Below are positions 53,655-64,000 of a stretch of 64,000 nucleotides of DNA, one piece after another (within the stretch, counting starts at the first letter, position 1; every line of letters starts with the position of its first letter). The stretch lies in NCBI GenBank assembly GCA_022747635.1, contig JAKTNV010000018.1, positions 310,001-374,000 of the forward strand. Reading direction: 5' to 3'. The translations under genes were made by a program, and so were the position numbers. The DNA is from Hetaerina americana. Lineage: Eukaryota; Arthropoda; Insecta; Odonata; Calopterygidae. Below the pieces are notes generated by a model. The model had not been told where the DNA came from and made no database searches. It worked only from the letters and a program-made list of their open reading frames with translations.

Positions 53655-53665
53655 TTATTATTATT
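53515..53665. repeat. TA/AAATATA microsatellite with (ATT)n edge
   Basis: TA repeat with AAATA interruptions ending ATTATTATTATTATTA against the 3' end of RTE copy G. Confidence 0.95.
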
Positions 53666-54668
53666 AGGTAATCTATCGGTTAAGGTAGGTTTTTGGATGA
53701 ACACAGCTTTTAAGTTCGCACGCAAGTTTTACGAGTCTTTTCTTAATATCCTTACTAAACGTCCCTGTCATCAACTCCCTCCTCCTTGTGAAAGCCTCTT
53801 TGCCTAGCACAATTCTTCTCCTTAACGTCCCTACTGCTTTGACCGTTTTGGTCCAAAACACTTCCGAGGCACGTAACTGTTCAACCTGCTCTAGTTTTTG
53901 CTCTCCTATTTTAATGTTTAGCTTAGCCTTTTTCTTTCTAGAAAATCGTATAACCTTTGTTTTATTAATATTGTTTCTCATTCAATACCTGTCGCACTTA
54001 ACTCCCAATTCACTCAGCAATGCTTGCAACCCCTTGGCTGACTGACAAACTAAATCTTGGTCATCAGCAAACCGAACTGATTTTACATATTCCCCACCGA
54101 CTTTCATTCTTGTCTCCAGTTTTTCCCATGCCTCTTTAATCATTTACTCTGCATGCAGGTTGAACAGAAACGGTGATAATGGACAACCCTGCCTTACACC
54201 TCTTCCTAACACTGCCCAATCGGACTCCCCGTTCCCCACCCGCACCTGTGCAGTCTGAGATATGTACAGGTTGCGGATAAGCCTCCTTTCCCTCCAATCT
54301 AATCCTATTTTATTCAATATTCTCATTAGTTTTTCCCAATTCACTCTATCAAACGCTTTTTCGAAATCTACGAAACAGGGGAATACGTCCCGGTTGTATT
54401 CTATATTCCTCTCGATTAATTATCTCATTACTGCAATGGCATTACGCGTACCTCTCCCCTTCCTAAGCCCAAACTGATCATCCCCTAAGTAAACATTTGC
54501 CCTACTCTCAATCCTTTTGTTTATGATCCTCAGAACAACTGTAGCTGGGTGGGATATCAAACTTACTGTCCTTTAGTCCTCACATGATGTAGCCTTTACC
54601 TTTTTCGGAATAGGAACTAAAACTGATCTCACAAAGTCTTCCGGCCAGATTCCTTCCTCATAGATACT
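53666..54668 (-). mobile_element. RTE copy G, RT fragment with internal deletion
   Basis: The minus strand runs from EEGIWPEDFVRSVLVPIPKK (54,668) through SNCFDKAFDRV-like, GVRQGCPLSPFLFNLHAE (54,150-54,210) and FADDQDLV (54,075) to LTRRRELMTGTFSKD (53,745). It then jumps to the 3' UTR at ~53,715, having lost the YGAETW C-terminus. The 3' end lies on (ATT)n/(TA)n. Stops at 54,144 and near 53,980. Closest to copy D in sequence (LHAE, DWAVLG). Confidence 0.86.
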
Positions 54669-54682
54669 ACATATATATAAAA

Positions 54683-54957
54683 ACCATAAACACAATAATC
54701 AACCCGAACGTTGATTTGGTAGGTGATGGTGGAACTCACCCAGTACTAAGCTTGACGGCGTGTGAAATTCACACATCAGGGTAGGGGGCCCAGTTCCTTT
54801 CCCTGTGCCGGTTATGGTTTCGTAGGAAGACCTGGTACCCGAAAAATCACATAGCTTGGGCGGAGCTGCAGGTGCCCAGATTGCCTTGCCCGGGAAAGGA
54901 TCCCGGGACCCTCTGGTCTGCAGTCCAACGTTCTACCCCCTTGGCTACCGCGACCCG
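54683..54957 (-). mobile_element. SINE1, full length
   Basis: Minus-strand copy from GCGGGTCGCGGTAGCC to GTTTATGG. The B box has become GGATCCTTTCCC-like, so promoter function is doubtful. It abuts RTE copy G through TATATATAAA. Confidence 0.9.
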
Positions 54958-55984
54958 CATTTATATAGATAAATAAATATTTTTTTTGTTTTTACGTGTG
55001 TGTGTGGGGGGGGGGAGGTCGCGTAAAACTTCGACAAATTGAGCATATTTCAATTATTATATCTGATTTTCTTTGTAGCCGCTATTCTGCAATTAAATTA
55101 AACATCTACATGCATATATTCAGCAAAATATGTAAAGATTACTAGAGCCTCATTTTTTCCGTTTAAATACCCGCATAAACCCAAAGCATTCTCATTATTG
55201 CATGCGATTCACTTTGCTACCATTTATTCCAATTATTATAGCTACTTCCCAAGTTTTATTTCGGGAGTAGCAACGTATTAATATCGGTCGTTCTATCTAA
55301 GTGCTAGCATTAAAATTTTGATGCAGAGCCATTTCCAGGCCTCGGAGACAATGGGGCATTTTTTCCCTCGGTTGCCGGACGGGTTGGAGAAACGAGTGAA
55401 GTGGGAGGACTTTTTGCTTTCGTGCTTGTTTTGCTTCAAATGCGTTTTTTCTGACTTTATCAAGGATGACACGAGGAGCTGAAAAAAAGCCATGAAACTC
55501 CCTAATATTTCCTTTCTTAATAATCCTGCGTGCCTTCTGTTACTTTTATTCCCTCTTCCCCGCCCACTTCCTCGAAGGAGGGTTTATATCCACTTTAATC
55601 TCGCCATAAAAACTGGCGTCAGGCCTTCTCCGTCGTCCGACGACGCTGTGTACTCAGCCACAGGCATTAAGTTTTATTCGGTCAACCGCATTTGACGGGC
55701 GATAAACTTCGGATTTGGGAGATATTTCGTGTCCCTGAACGTTAAGCGTTTAAGGTCCCTTAATTGGTATTTTTAAATCATGGTGTTGAACAACATTTCA
55801 ATCTTTTCTATGACTAGAATTTTATATAAATAGATCCCCCGCTCCGCTGAAATTTTTAAATTAAAAGATTCAATGCAACGATTTGATTATTTAACCAATA
55901 TAAATTGATCCAAACATTTGTGAATGCAGAAATTTAAAATGAGACATTTCCGGCGTGGGATGATGGAATATCATAATTAATTAA
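54958..55984. other. Unclassified AT-rich stretch
   Basis: Starts with a short T-run and a (TG)n/G-run near 54,995-55,015. No gene recognised. Confidence 0.5.
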
Positions 55985-56217
55985 AAATTGGCAATTTCCC
56001 ACAAAATAAAATACATCATCATTAGGTAACAGTCATGACTTCAGTCATCATTAGGTAACATCATCATGAATAACAGTCATGACTAACAGCAAACAAATAC
56101 ATCATCATGACTATCAGTCACCATCAGGTAACAGTCATGACTGTCACCTGATGATGATGTAGTTACATTGAAACCGATCGTATTAAATTTTATTTTTGTG
56201 GAAAATTGCCAATTGTT
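55985..56217. mobile_element. Penelope-type non-coding foldback with CTGATGATGATG tail
   Basis: The outer ends pair: ATTGGCAATTTCCCACAAAA at 55,985 and TTTTTGTGGAAAATTGCCAA at 56,196-56,215. Between them are repeated CAGTCATGACT and CATCATCA(T) units, a perfect palindrome ACAGTCATGACTGT (56,131-56,144), and the tail CACCTGATGATGATG...TTGAAACCGATCG. The same outer sequence and tail motif occur in inverse at 13,080-13,160. Confidence 0.65.
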
Positions 56218-56884
56218 GAATTTAATTAATATAATTAATGCGGAAATTTATTATATTATTATAGCATCTTTATTACCCATGCGAAAACACGCTTGCGGGT
56301 TTGAAAATCAAACAGGATTGAAGTCAAGGTTGAGTTCCTATCGCAGGATCCTTAAAATTAAGGGATTGCAGGTGAATTCTAAGGAGACATCTTGGATTTT
56401 AGTGATGTGATGCTGAGTAATTTGGAGGACATGGTTTGGTGTTGTTGCTGCTCTAATAGCAGGCAACGTAAACAATACTCACAGCCATTGCTGTATTTAT
56501 AAAGGCGAGGAGGGAGTTGGTCACATTGCCGGAAGCAAGCGAGCAGTATATGAAATTCCGAAATCTCCAATGCTTCCGGCGGATGCAAGTTCAAGGGGGG
56601 TCGGTGGAGGAGGGGTGGGGCAAGGACCTAGCGAGAATCAAATGCGAAGTTTTAAGCCGCGCGCGTAATTAATGTTTAGGGCTTCAACAAGAAAATAGGA
56701 AGGATAAAATGTGATATCCGCCAAGTGGTAGATCCTCACCCGTAGTAGCGTACCTAAATATATCGGAGGATAAAACTTAAATTGTTAATCTTTATTCCAC
56801 TCTGCCGTTCTCTGGGGTTTCGCATGCCGACAAATAAATTAATGAAAGATTTTCATCGTGAATTTTTCAGTCTTTATCGAAGAA
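56218..56884. other. Unclassified
   Basis: No gene recognised. Confidence 0.5.
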
Positions 56885-57054
56885 AGGTTACATTAGGTGT
56901 ACAGGGCGCGTACCAGTCGTGGCAGAGTCGCTGTGAAAATGTGTGCATAGAGGCCTAAGGACAGTACTTTGAAGAATTTTAAGTGTTTGTGCAAATATAT
57001 TCAATAAATTACTTTTGATTAATAATTGTATTACTTTTGGAACGCACCCTGTAT
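56885..57054 (+). pseudogene. Mariner 3'-end scrap
   Basis: Reads CIEA-stop-GQYFEEF-stop (near 56,943-56,982), a mariner C-terminus, then an AT-rich UTR and a terminal ACTTTTGGAACGCACCCTGT. About 40 bases later, 57,098-57,135 (GTCCCAAAAGTAATATGACT) resembles the left end of the mariner at 59,423. Confidence 0.45.
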
Positions 57055-57135
57055 ACCCATGAGTTTTTCTGAGAGGAGGGCAACTGAAATTAATTGTACA
57101 AGATCCGTCCCAAAAGTAATATGACTTATCATCAA

Positions 57136-59422
57136 TGAGAACCACATTTTATGAGAGAAATTTTTATGAGATATTTAGGTTTCAATTGCTGGCATGCCTG
57201 ATGAAATGTTATCGGAAAAGAAAGTTATTTTAATAGACTAAATTGAATCAGGTATGTTTTTGTGGTATGTAAGCATATGTTGCAAAGAATAATGGTTCCA
57301 AATAATACGAAACGACACCCATTTACGTGATGATAACCTGATCATGATGCCATAGTCGATTGATGATGCATCAGATCGAAAATTTCTTTTTTATAAATTA
57401 TGTGCCGTATACCAAGCAGTAGCATTGCGATAAATATAAAAGGACCTACTGTTGAATTTCTTATTTCCAAAGTGGGACAAACGTATTTGCTGACTCAAGA
57501 AGTAAAACCGCACAACATTTTAAGAAATGTGGTATTGCTTCTCTTCATAAAAGTAGAAAATATATTTTTTTGAGTCCACTGCCAAATCAATGAGAACGCA
57601 TTCATTATTTTGGTGTAATTTAAGAAAAACAAACGTTCAGAGATAATCCCTTGGCCTTTGAACCACCAAGATCCAGTAATACGACAAGGCATTTTGAGTG
57701 TGGGAACTATTGCTGAATATTAATATATTCTGAAATACTCAATGGCAATTAAGTGATTCGAAGGATATGCTTTCATAAAATATTCTGTAAGCTATTTGAG
57801 ACGTCTATCGTCGTGTATGAAACGGTGTCGGCTGTGCATTTTGCAGCAATTCATTTCCATGGGACTTAATCTTTCTTCCGTGAATGCTTTCTTTCATTCT
57901 TCAGAGCCCTCCCGTGGGGACTTACGCAGATGAGGCATGGGTTGCGTGGCACATCCGTGGTCCACGGTTTGTTTAATCCTTCCATGCCTCAAGTGTGCAC
58001 CTACCTGTCGGATGGACGTACTTATATCTTTCTTTTTTATCAGTTCTCCCTTTGATTCTAAGCCACCCTCGTTGTTTGAGGCGAATTACGTCAACGCTTC
58101 GAGCGCTTTTCTTCTGATTTGTGGGACCGGATTGTTTCCAAGACTTATTTTCAGTTACCTGATGAGAAACGGGCAAAAGTTACCTCTATGACCTCCATAA
58201 TTCACGCTGGGCTGAGCTCGTTGACAGTTAATGTGTCTTCTCCGGCTCCCGTGTTATTTTTTTCATGAGTTCAGCATAACCGTGCGGAAAATATTTTCCT
58301 ACGACTCTCAAGGGTGGTAGAAGAGAGTCCATAGTCTCAATCTTGCCCCAAAATAAAGACCACTGTGTCTCTCTCTCGATCTCATCGATCAAGTTGACAG
58401 TGTTCATCTAGGACCGATGAATGACCCGACTGATAGTCGAACGGTATTTAATGAACATACGAGTTCTTCAGACTTATTTATCTATTTAACGGGAATAACT
58501 CTTTTACGCAATGTAAGGAAAAGAACATATTTTGGTTCCACAATTATAAAAAAAAACTTTTACAAATGGGTAAAAATTGCATAAAGTTACAGCCTCGTTA
58601 TTGCGATTTAAAATATAATTGAAAATGAAATAAAAAATGTTGATTTGCTGTGCATGAAAGACATTTTCAGAAGGTGTACATGTACGCAAATACACCTAGT
58701 TAGGTTAATTAATGCAGAAAAAATATCAATAGCATTCCAAATTAAAAATGGAAACAAAATATCAGAGATATGGTATTTGTTGCAGGCCAGAATGATGGCA
58801 CGAAACGGTAAATGTTGGTAGCAGTTATTAAATAGACTTTGTGGCATCGATTAAGAAACTTATCCCAATCGGCATTAGGAACAACTTATTGACATGTACA
58901 GATATCCACACGGCAATAATTAGTATTCTGAATCTCAATCTTCCTAAGACACCCATTACGATTTCCTTCCTAAAGGGTAAATTTTATTTTGCATTACTCT
59001 GTGATCAATTATATTAATTCCCTTGATTATTTTCGGTGGGTCCCACGAGAGCCCTCAAGTATATCTATGTACAAATGCTTATTTCCAATGAAGTGTGTTA
59101 TTGTCGTAGAAACTTAAGAAGAAGAAGAAGGATCTAGGATATTTTTAGCCAAGCTAGAGATTCGTAAAGGGTAGCAGTTTGATATTTTCTGGCATTGGTT
59201 GCCGAATTCCACATAATTATGTGAGCTGCTCAGGCTTATAATTAGTAGTTGATATAGTTGAGTACACTGCTACAATTGGATCGAGTTCCCGTTCGTTTCT
59301 CCTGAACCGATTAAAAATGCCTCACCGACGAACCTTCCTTTGATGCGTAGGTAACACGACGTACTGCAATATCAACTGAATGATTAACAATCCTTCGGGA
59401 GTGCTAATACTACTTCCTACAT
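57136..59422. other. Unclassified region
   Basis: AT-rich, with short frames only. No domain, no matched repeat. Confidence 0.5.
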
Positions 59423-60335
59423 ACTGTGTCCCAAAAGTAGTATGACTTATGTTTTCCCGGAGGGGCGGGCGGCGGTTTCTCTGGCTAGGTTCGAGGGAGG
59501 GGAGTCTCAGGAAAGGCTCGAGGCTGGTGGCAGTTGGCTATCAGCTTATACAGATTGCGAACCATTCGTTCACGAAATATCTGTAACGTGCCCCTGTTAC
59601 GCTCCGTCATGAACCGATTATTGGAACAGCGCTACGCCGTCAAATAATGCGTGAAACTGGGCCAAACCAGGAAGCAGGCTCATGCAGCATTCTCAAGGCA
59701 GCCAATAGTGATAGCGCCATTTGTTTATCCGGTATTTTTGACAGGCAGACGTTTATTACGTACGCCAAACGTTCAGGACGCCCTTCGACCTCAAATAGTG
59801 ACGAAAATCTTGCAAGAGTAAAGGCTTTGTTGGGCAGGTGTCGCGGAATATATGTTCACGTGGTTGTTGATGAACTTGGCTTGCCCAAAAGTGATCAGCA
59901 TCGACTTGTGCCCCAAAAATGGACATGAGAAAGGTGCGTGTCCGAAGTTGGTGCCGCGAGTGCTCTCGGACTAACGAAAGGAAACTCGCACGCGGATCTC
60001 TTCCAAGATCTTCTCTACGATGTGAGTGAGGATCCAAATTATTTAGACAATTGCCCAGCAGACTTCTTCCTCTTGCCCCGCCTCAAGTCCGAGCTGAAAG
60101 GACGTCACCTCGGCTCGGTGGAAGCGTAACAACAGGCTATTGACGAGGTAGCTTAGCAGCATTCCGAGCGCCGCCATCCAGAATTTATACGAGGCGTGGA
60201 TTAAGGGCACAGCGGTGTGTGGACGCACAAGGGTACTATACTTCGACGACTGCAGAGTGAATTCATCAATTCTGGCGATAAATACTTTCTATTCGACTCA
60301 GTCCTTTTACTTTTGGGACCATGTGTCTTTCACAT
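59423..60335 (+). pseudogene. Deleted mariner with GTCCCAAAAGTA ends
   Basis: Left end ACTGTGTCCCAAAAGTAGTA; the inverted right end has GGTCCCAAAAGTA. Coding pieces: EQRYAVK-stop-CVKLGQTRKQAHAAF (first helix-turn-helix), KRSGRPSTSNSDENLARVKALL, RKVCPKLVPR-like (about 59,930), then a deletion straight to NCPADFFLLPRLKSELKGRH, with the third catalytic Asp region in DFF form. The first and second catalytic Asp are lost with the deletion. Confidence 0.82.
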
Positions 60336-61070
60336 CACATAGTTTTCAATGTAAAAATAAGAGGAGTCCACTCCATCCACAGTTCTCTCGGATTCCGTCG
60401 CTCCGCATCATCCAGTATCTTTTGCACACGAACGAGAAAGCTTACCACCTCGACCGCGTGAGTCGACTCCCCGCGCCTCCGGGATGGATGAGGGATGGAG
60501 GGAGGTGAGCACGTGTGCGTGTGAGTGTGTTTGAAGGAGAGAAGGTCTCCCGAGAGAGTCTCTCGCGTCGGGAGGGAGGGAATATTTATTTTCAGAGCCT
60601 CTCTTCGCCTCCCAAAATGTGTTGAATCCACCCCGGTCCCTCCTCTCGCCACTCCAGCCATCCATTTGCGCCCACTCCAATACTCGCTTTGTACACACGC
60701 ACGCACGCACGCGCACTCTCTATCATCCATCACAATTTTCATTCCGATCACACTCTTATTTCGTTTTAATAGTCTGCATGTCCTTTTCGGTTTAGATTTC
60801 CCCAAGCTCTAATGTAAAATGCTCTTTTCATTTTGCATCCTGATAACTTTTTCTTAATGGCTTGCCACATACTCGTACTTCCTCGATGATTTCATTTTCA
60901 TGTTCACGCCAAAATGTTTTGGCGAGGTTAACCGAACTTGGAATTTTTTTTCATTTGGCTGATCCCGTTTTGATTCGTTCTCTATTTAAAAATCTTAAAT
61001 TTATTTTCTGCTAATTGATAAATCCTATTTTCATTTCTCCTAAGATTAGCATAAATTATGCACCGAATTG
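60336..61070. other. Unclassified
   Basis: No gene recognised. A (CGCA)n/(CACG)n tract near 60,697-60,715. Confidence 0.5.
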
Positions 61071-61939
61071 CGAGGGTAGGCTGAAAAGTAATGCACAGAT
61101 GCCTGCAGACCATTCGCAAAAACAAATAGCAATATCGGGAATAAATAGGGCATTTGATCAAAACTATTAAGTTTCAAAATCATATATTTATTTTTCAACA
61201 CAGTCACCGTTAACGCCAACACATTTCTCCCAACGTGTAACAAGTATTTTTTATGCCATCACTGAAAAACTCTTTCGACTTTTCTCGAATCCACTTGACT
61301 GGACAGCTGCCTTCACCTCATCGTCCGAGGTGTAATGATTACCCTCGAGGTGTCTCTTGAGCTGAGGAGAAAATGAAAATCGCAAGGCGCAAGATCGGGG
61401 GAATAAGGAGGGTGCGGAATCGGTTCAAATTTCAGGTTTCGCAGAGCCTCTCCAGTTGCTCGCGAGGTGTGTGGACCAGGATTGTCATGTTGCAAGATTA
61501 TTGGCGCCAGGCTGCTGCCTTTAACACGGCAAACTTCTTCCTTATATATTCCAATATGGTTTTGCGATACGCTTTTGAGTGATTCGCCGGTCATTTTGTA
61601 TCAAATCTTCGACGAGTTTGTTACATTTATCGTCTGTGGCAGTGATCGGACGTGGTGGTGCCACACCAATTTCAATTGGCTTTTGCTATTTTTTTCCATT
61701 AATAAACGTGATCACTGGTCGCAGTTCCAACTCGCGGGGTTTTATAATTGCAGCGCAAATTTTAACAGTTCTCCGAGTGAGTCAAAGTATAGAAGAACCA
61801 CAGTTTGATTACATTACCACAGCGGGATGTGCACACTGAGTGTAAGGACGTTTAGGCACACCAAGATTGGGGCTTTAGTTCTGACCACCACCGTAGTCAC
61901 GCTGGGCGGAAACGTTGGTTACTTTCTGGACTGCCCTCG
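61071..61939 (-). pseudogene. Deleted mariner, SPDLAPCDFHF family
   Basis: TIRs: CGAGGGTAGGCTGAAAAGTA at the left, inverted right end CGAGGGCAGTCCAGAAAGTA. The right flank is TA; the left is TG. The minus strand reads APIILQHDNPGPHTSRAT (second Asp), then PPYSPDLAPCDFHF (third Asp, normal signature), then a frameshift into HTSDDEVKA. The N-terminal half with the first Asp is deleted. Best reference for the 33,214 and 19,137 copies. Confidence 0.88.
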
Positions 61940-62520
61940 TATTTCTGTTCTTTAATCAAAGAATAATTACCTTATGATCAAAACGTATTTTTATTTCAAA
62001 TGTATGATCATATGATATGTCTTACTCCAGTATTGAATGACTGAAGTCATTCCTGTAGGAAAAGGAAACTGAAAGTATCAAGCTCCAAAAGAACGCATGG
62101 AAAATGCCTGGATTAGCAAGCACTTGTCAAAGTACGTGCGTTTTGGTGAGACACTGATTTTGGCGCAGCATTGCCGAGCAAAGAGCTTCCTGGTTACGGA
62201 TGCGGACCAAAATGTAGTCGATAATAAATGAAATCGTGCAATTGGGAAATGGGGTGAAGTGCTGGGAACAAAGCAATGAACGCAATCGAGGCAAGGAAAC
62301 GCGGTGCACGGATCGAGTCGAAGTTCCAAATATGGCGGCGGAAGAAGGAATGATGCCACGTTGGTAGAAAATAAAAAAAAACGGGTCAATTACCACACTT
62401 CTATTGAATTGATCAATTAATATGTCAAGTCTGTGCAATGATTAAGCCAACTGACCTAGAACCCTGCAACATTAGTTAACACGTTATTAGCAGCTTAATT
62501 GGAGATGTTGGGCTTTTATT
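61940..62520. other. Unclassified
   Basis: No gene recognised. Confidence 0.5.
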
Positions 62521-62540
62521 TATTTTTTATTTATTTACAT

Positions 62541-62995
62541 ATACCCTGCAAGCTACCACCAGGGTGTGTGGCAGGGGGTGAATATACATCAGAATAATTT
62601 TACCCGCACGTGGCTCTACTGCGGTCGAACAATCTTATTAAGATCTCCGATCGTTCGAAGAAAATATGACATCTTAAAATAATCAGTTCTACAATTAATC
62701 TCTCTAAATTTATTAACATGATCTCTCCTACCGTAGCACAATTATGATAGGAGTAGTAATACATTTTCAATATCACTGCTGAAGAAACACCCTTCCAATT
62801 AATTCAAGAGCTGCAATGTATAATTTAACCCTTGCTCCATTGAGTGATTCCCAGCGTAGCTGCTATAATATTTTGGATACGCTACTAGGTTTATCATAAC
62901 AACGTTTTACAAATGGAAGCTTCGCTTAAAAATATAGATGCATGATTAATCAAATGTGCTGTGGTGATCATTGAAGTTTGGCTACGGCCCGAGGC
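62541..62995 (-). mobile_element. LINE-B 3' end, minus strand
   Basis: The minus strand reads NVVMINLVAYPKY, then SSYAGNHSMEQGLNYTLQLL, FSSDIENVLL, RRDHVNKFREINCRTDYFKM and SYFLRTIGDLNKIV, then the UTR ending GGTGGTAGCTTGCAGGGTAT. It shows the C-terminal coding nature of the repeat well. Confidence 0.88.
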
Positions 62996-63830
62996 ATTTT
63001 AAATATACTGCCGTGACTTAAGCACACACGTTGGTAGCAATCTGAGGTTATTTTCTGACGACACGGTGGTGTACAGGGAAATAAGGAGCCAACTAGATAG
63101 CGAGCTACTCTCTAGAGACTTAGACAATATCTCGGAATGGTGCAATAAATGGGGATTAACACTTAATATAGATAAATGCGCAGTTTTGAAATTTTGGAAC
63201 AAAGGATGCGAGGAACAGGATATAAACTATGAAATAGAGGGTTCAGTACTGACTGCGGCCAATCAAGTTAAATATTTGGGGGTTGTTCTAACACCACGCC
63301 TTTCATGGGGAGCACATATCAGGACAATATGCGGATCAGCTTAAAAGAAACTTGGCTTCATTAAACGGGTGGTGGGGAAATGTAATGAAAAAGTTAAAGA
63401 GAGGTGTTATTTTGCTCTAGTTAGACCTCATTTGGAATATGCCGCAAGTATTTGGGATCCGTGGGAGAAAATTTGGCAAAAAGAATTAGATAAAGTCCAG
63501 AGAAAATCCGCTAGATTTGTTAAAAATTGTTATGATAAAAACACAAGTGTGACAGGTCTCTTAGGGGATTTAGGCTGGGAACCACTTCAAGTGCGGAGAG
63601 AGCAAGCGAGGCTTAGACTTTTAGAAAGGTTCAGAACAAACGAGTTTAACTATGACACTGAAGGAATTATAATGGCCCCACACTACTTAGGTAGATCAGA
63701 TCACAAAGATAAACTAAGGGAGATAGATTCCAGTACAGATAGGTACAAATACCCACTCTTTCCCCGAACAATCAGAAATCATAATAGTAAGAAACCGATG
63801 TCACTTTAGAAATATTAAAAACATTGAATT
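62996..63830 (+). pseudogene. CR1/Jockey-type RT C-terminal half
   Basis: Open on the plus strand except for one TAA (63,342-63,344). Reads YCRDLSTHVGSNLRLFSDDT, with the catalytic box as FSDD for FADD, then VVYREIRSQLD, ISEWCNKWGLTLNIDK, VKYLGVVLTPRLSWGAHI, LGFIKRVVG, LVRPHLEYAASIWDP and PRTIRNHNSKK. The last motif aligns with LINE-B's FFLRTIRDQNN, so it is a related family, but its 3' UTR is different. It is 5'-truncated beside an inverted LINE-B. Confidence 0.88.
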
Positions 63831-64000
63831 TAAAAGTCGTTGAAACATAAACATTGAATATAAAAATAAAAAATATATATAAAAATAAATATAAAAAACA
63901 TTTAATTAAAAAGTTAAACACTGCAAAGCTGTTAGGTATACTTTCAGGTGCATGTGTATGTAAGATGTAGTTTGAGTGTTTGCATGTGTGTGGGGTGTAA
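63831..64000. other. Right edge, AT-rich
   Basis: AAAATAAATATAAAAA-type low-complexity sequence after the RT fragment; no gene. Confidence 0.5.

Overview
This window reads as a slice of a large, transposon-rich animal genome, most likely an arthropod (inference). The grounds are the dense mix of mariner elements, RTE-type and CR1/Jockey-type LINEs, Penelope-like elements with GIY-YIG endonucleases and tRNA-derived SINEs. There are no operons or bacterial genes, and the only long intact reading frames belong to transposons. I found no host protein-coding exon, no canonical tRNA or rRNA, and no CRISPR array.

Layout. 0-5.5 kb: a Penelope-type tail, a TA microsatellite, a minus-strand RTE retrotransposon (copy A) split by an intact mariner with a 357-residue transposase, then SINE1 copies and a second RTE fragment. 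6-7.3 kb: a decayed RTE carrying a deleted mariner. 8.7-13.7 kb: mariner remnants, a 1.65-kb Penelope palindrome with a hammerhead-ribozyme-like motif in each arm, and a SINE2. 14-16 kb: unclassified. 16-19 kb: the longest RTE copy (D). 19-32 kb: mariner relics, 3' ends of a second LINE (LINE-B), SINE1 and SINE2, a pair of diverged repeats and a perfect 22-bp hairpin. 33-36.8 kb: a long TA tract, a mariner, SINE3, SINE1, the end of a Tc1-type element, LINE-B and a GC-rich block. 36.9-40.5 kb: the best preserved retroelement, a 5'-truncated CR1/Jockey-type LINE with an intact 951-residue endonuclease/reverse transcriptase. 40.5-48.5 kb: LINE-B ends, a mariner, a foldback, and two Penelope loci in tandem. 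49-64 kb: a GC-rich block, a Tc1-type remnant, more mariners, SINEs and an RTE, a second foldback, long unclassified stretches, and an RT fragment at the right edge.

How it fits together. The elements are nested: mariner in RTE, SINE2 in LINE-B, LINE-B in mariner, mariner just past LINE-B. This gives a relative insertion order. TA microsatellites lie at many junctions between retroelements, especially at RTE 3' ends and on both sides of SINE1. All three protein-coding Penelope loci, and two short non-coding loci, have an inverted copy of their own tail at the opposite end. The intact mariner and the intact LINE ORF2 are the youngest-looking parts. I did not find a convincing new multi-gene system. 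The most interesting signals are the Penelope palindromes with ribozyme-like motifs, the in-frame TAA-ATG junction of the LINE ORFs, and a hairpin element with a tRNA-like loop.
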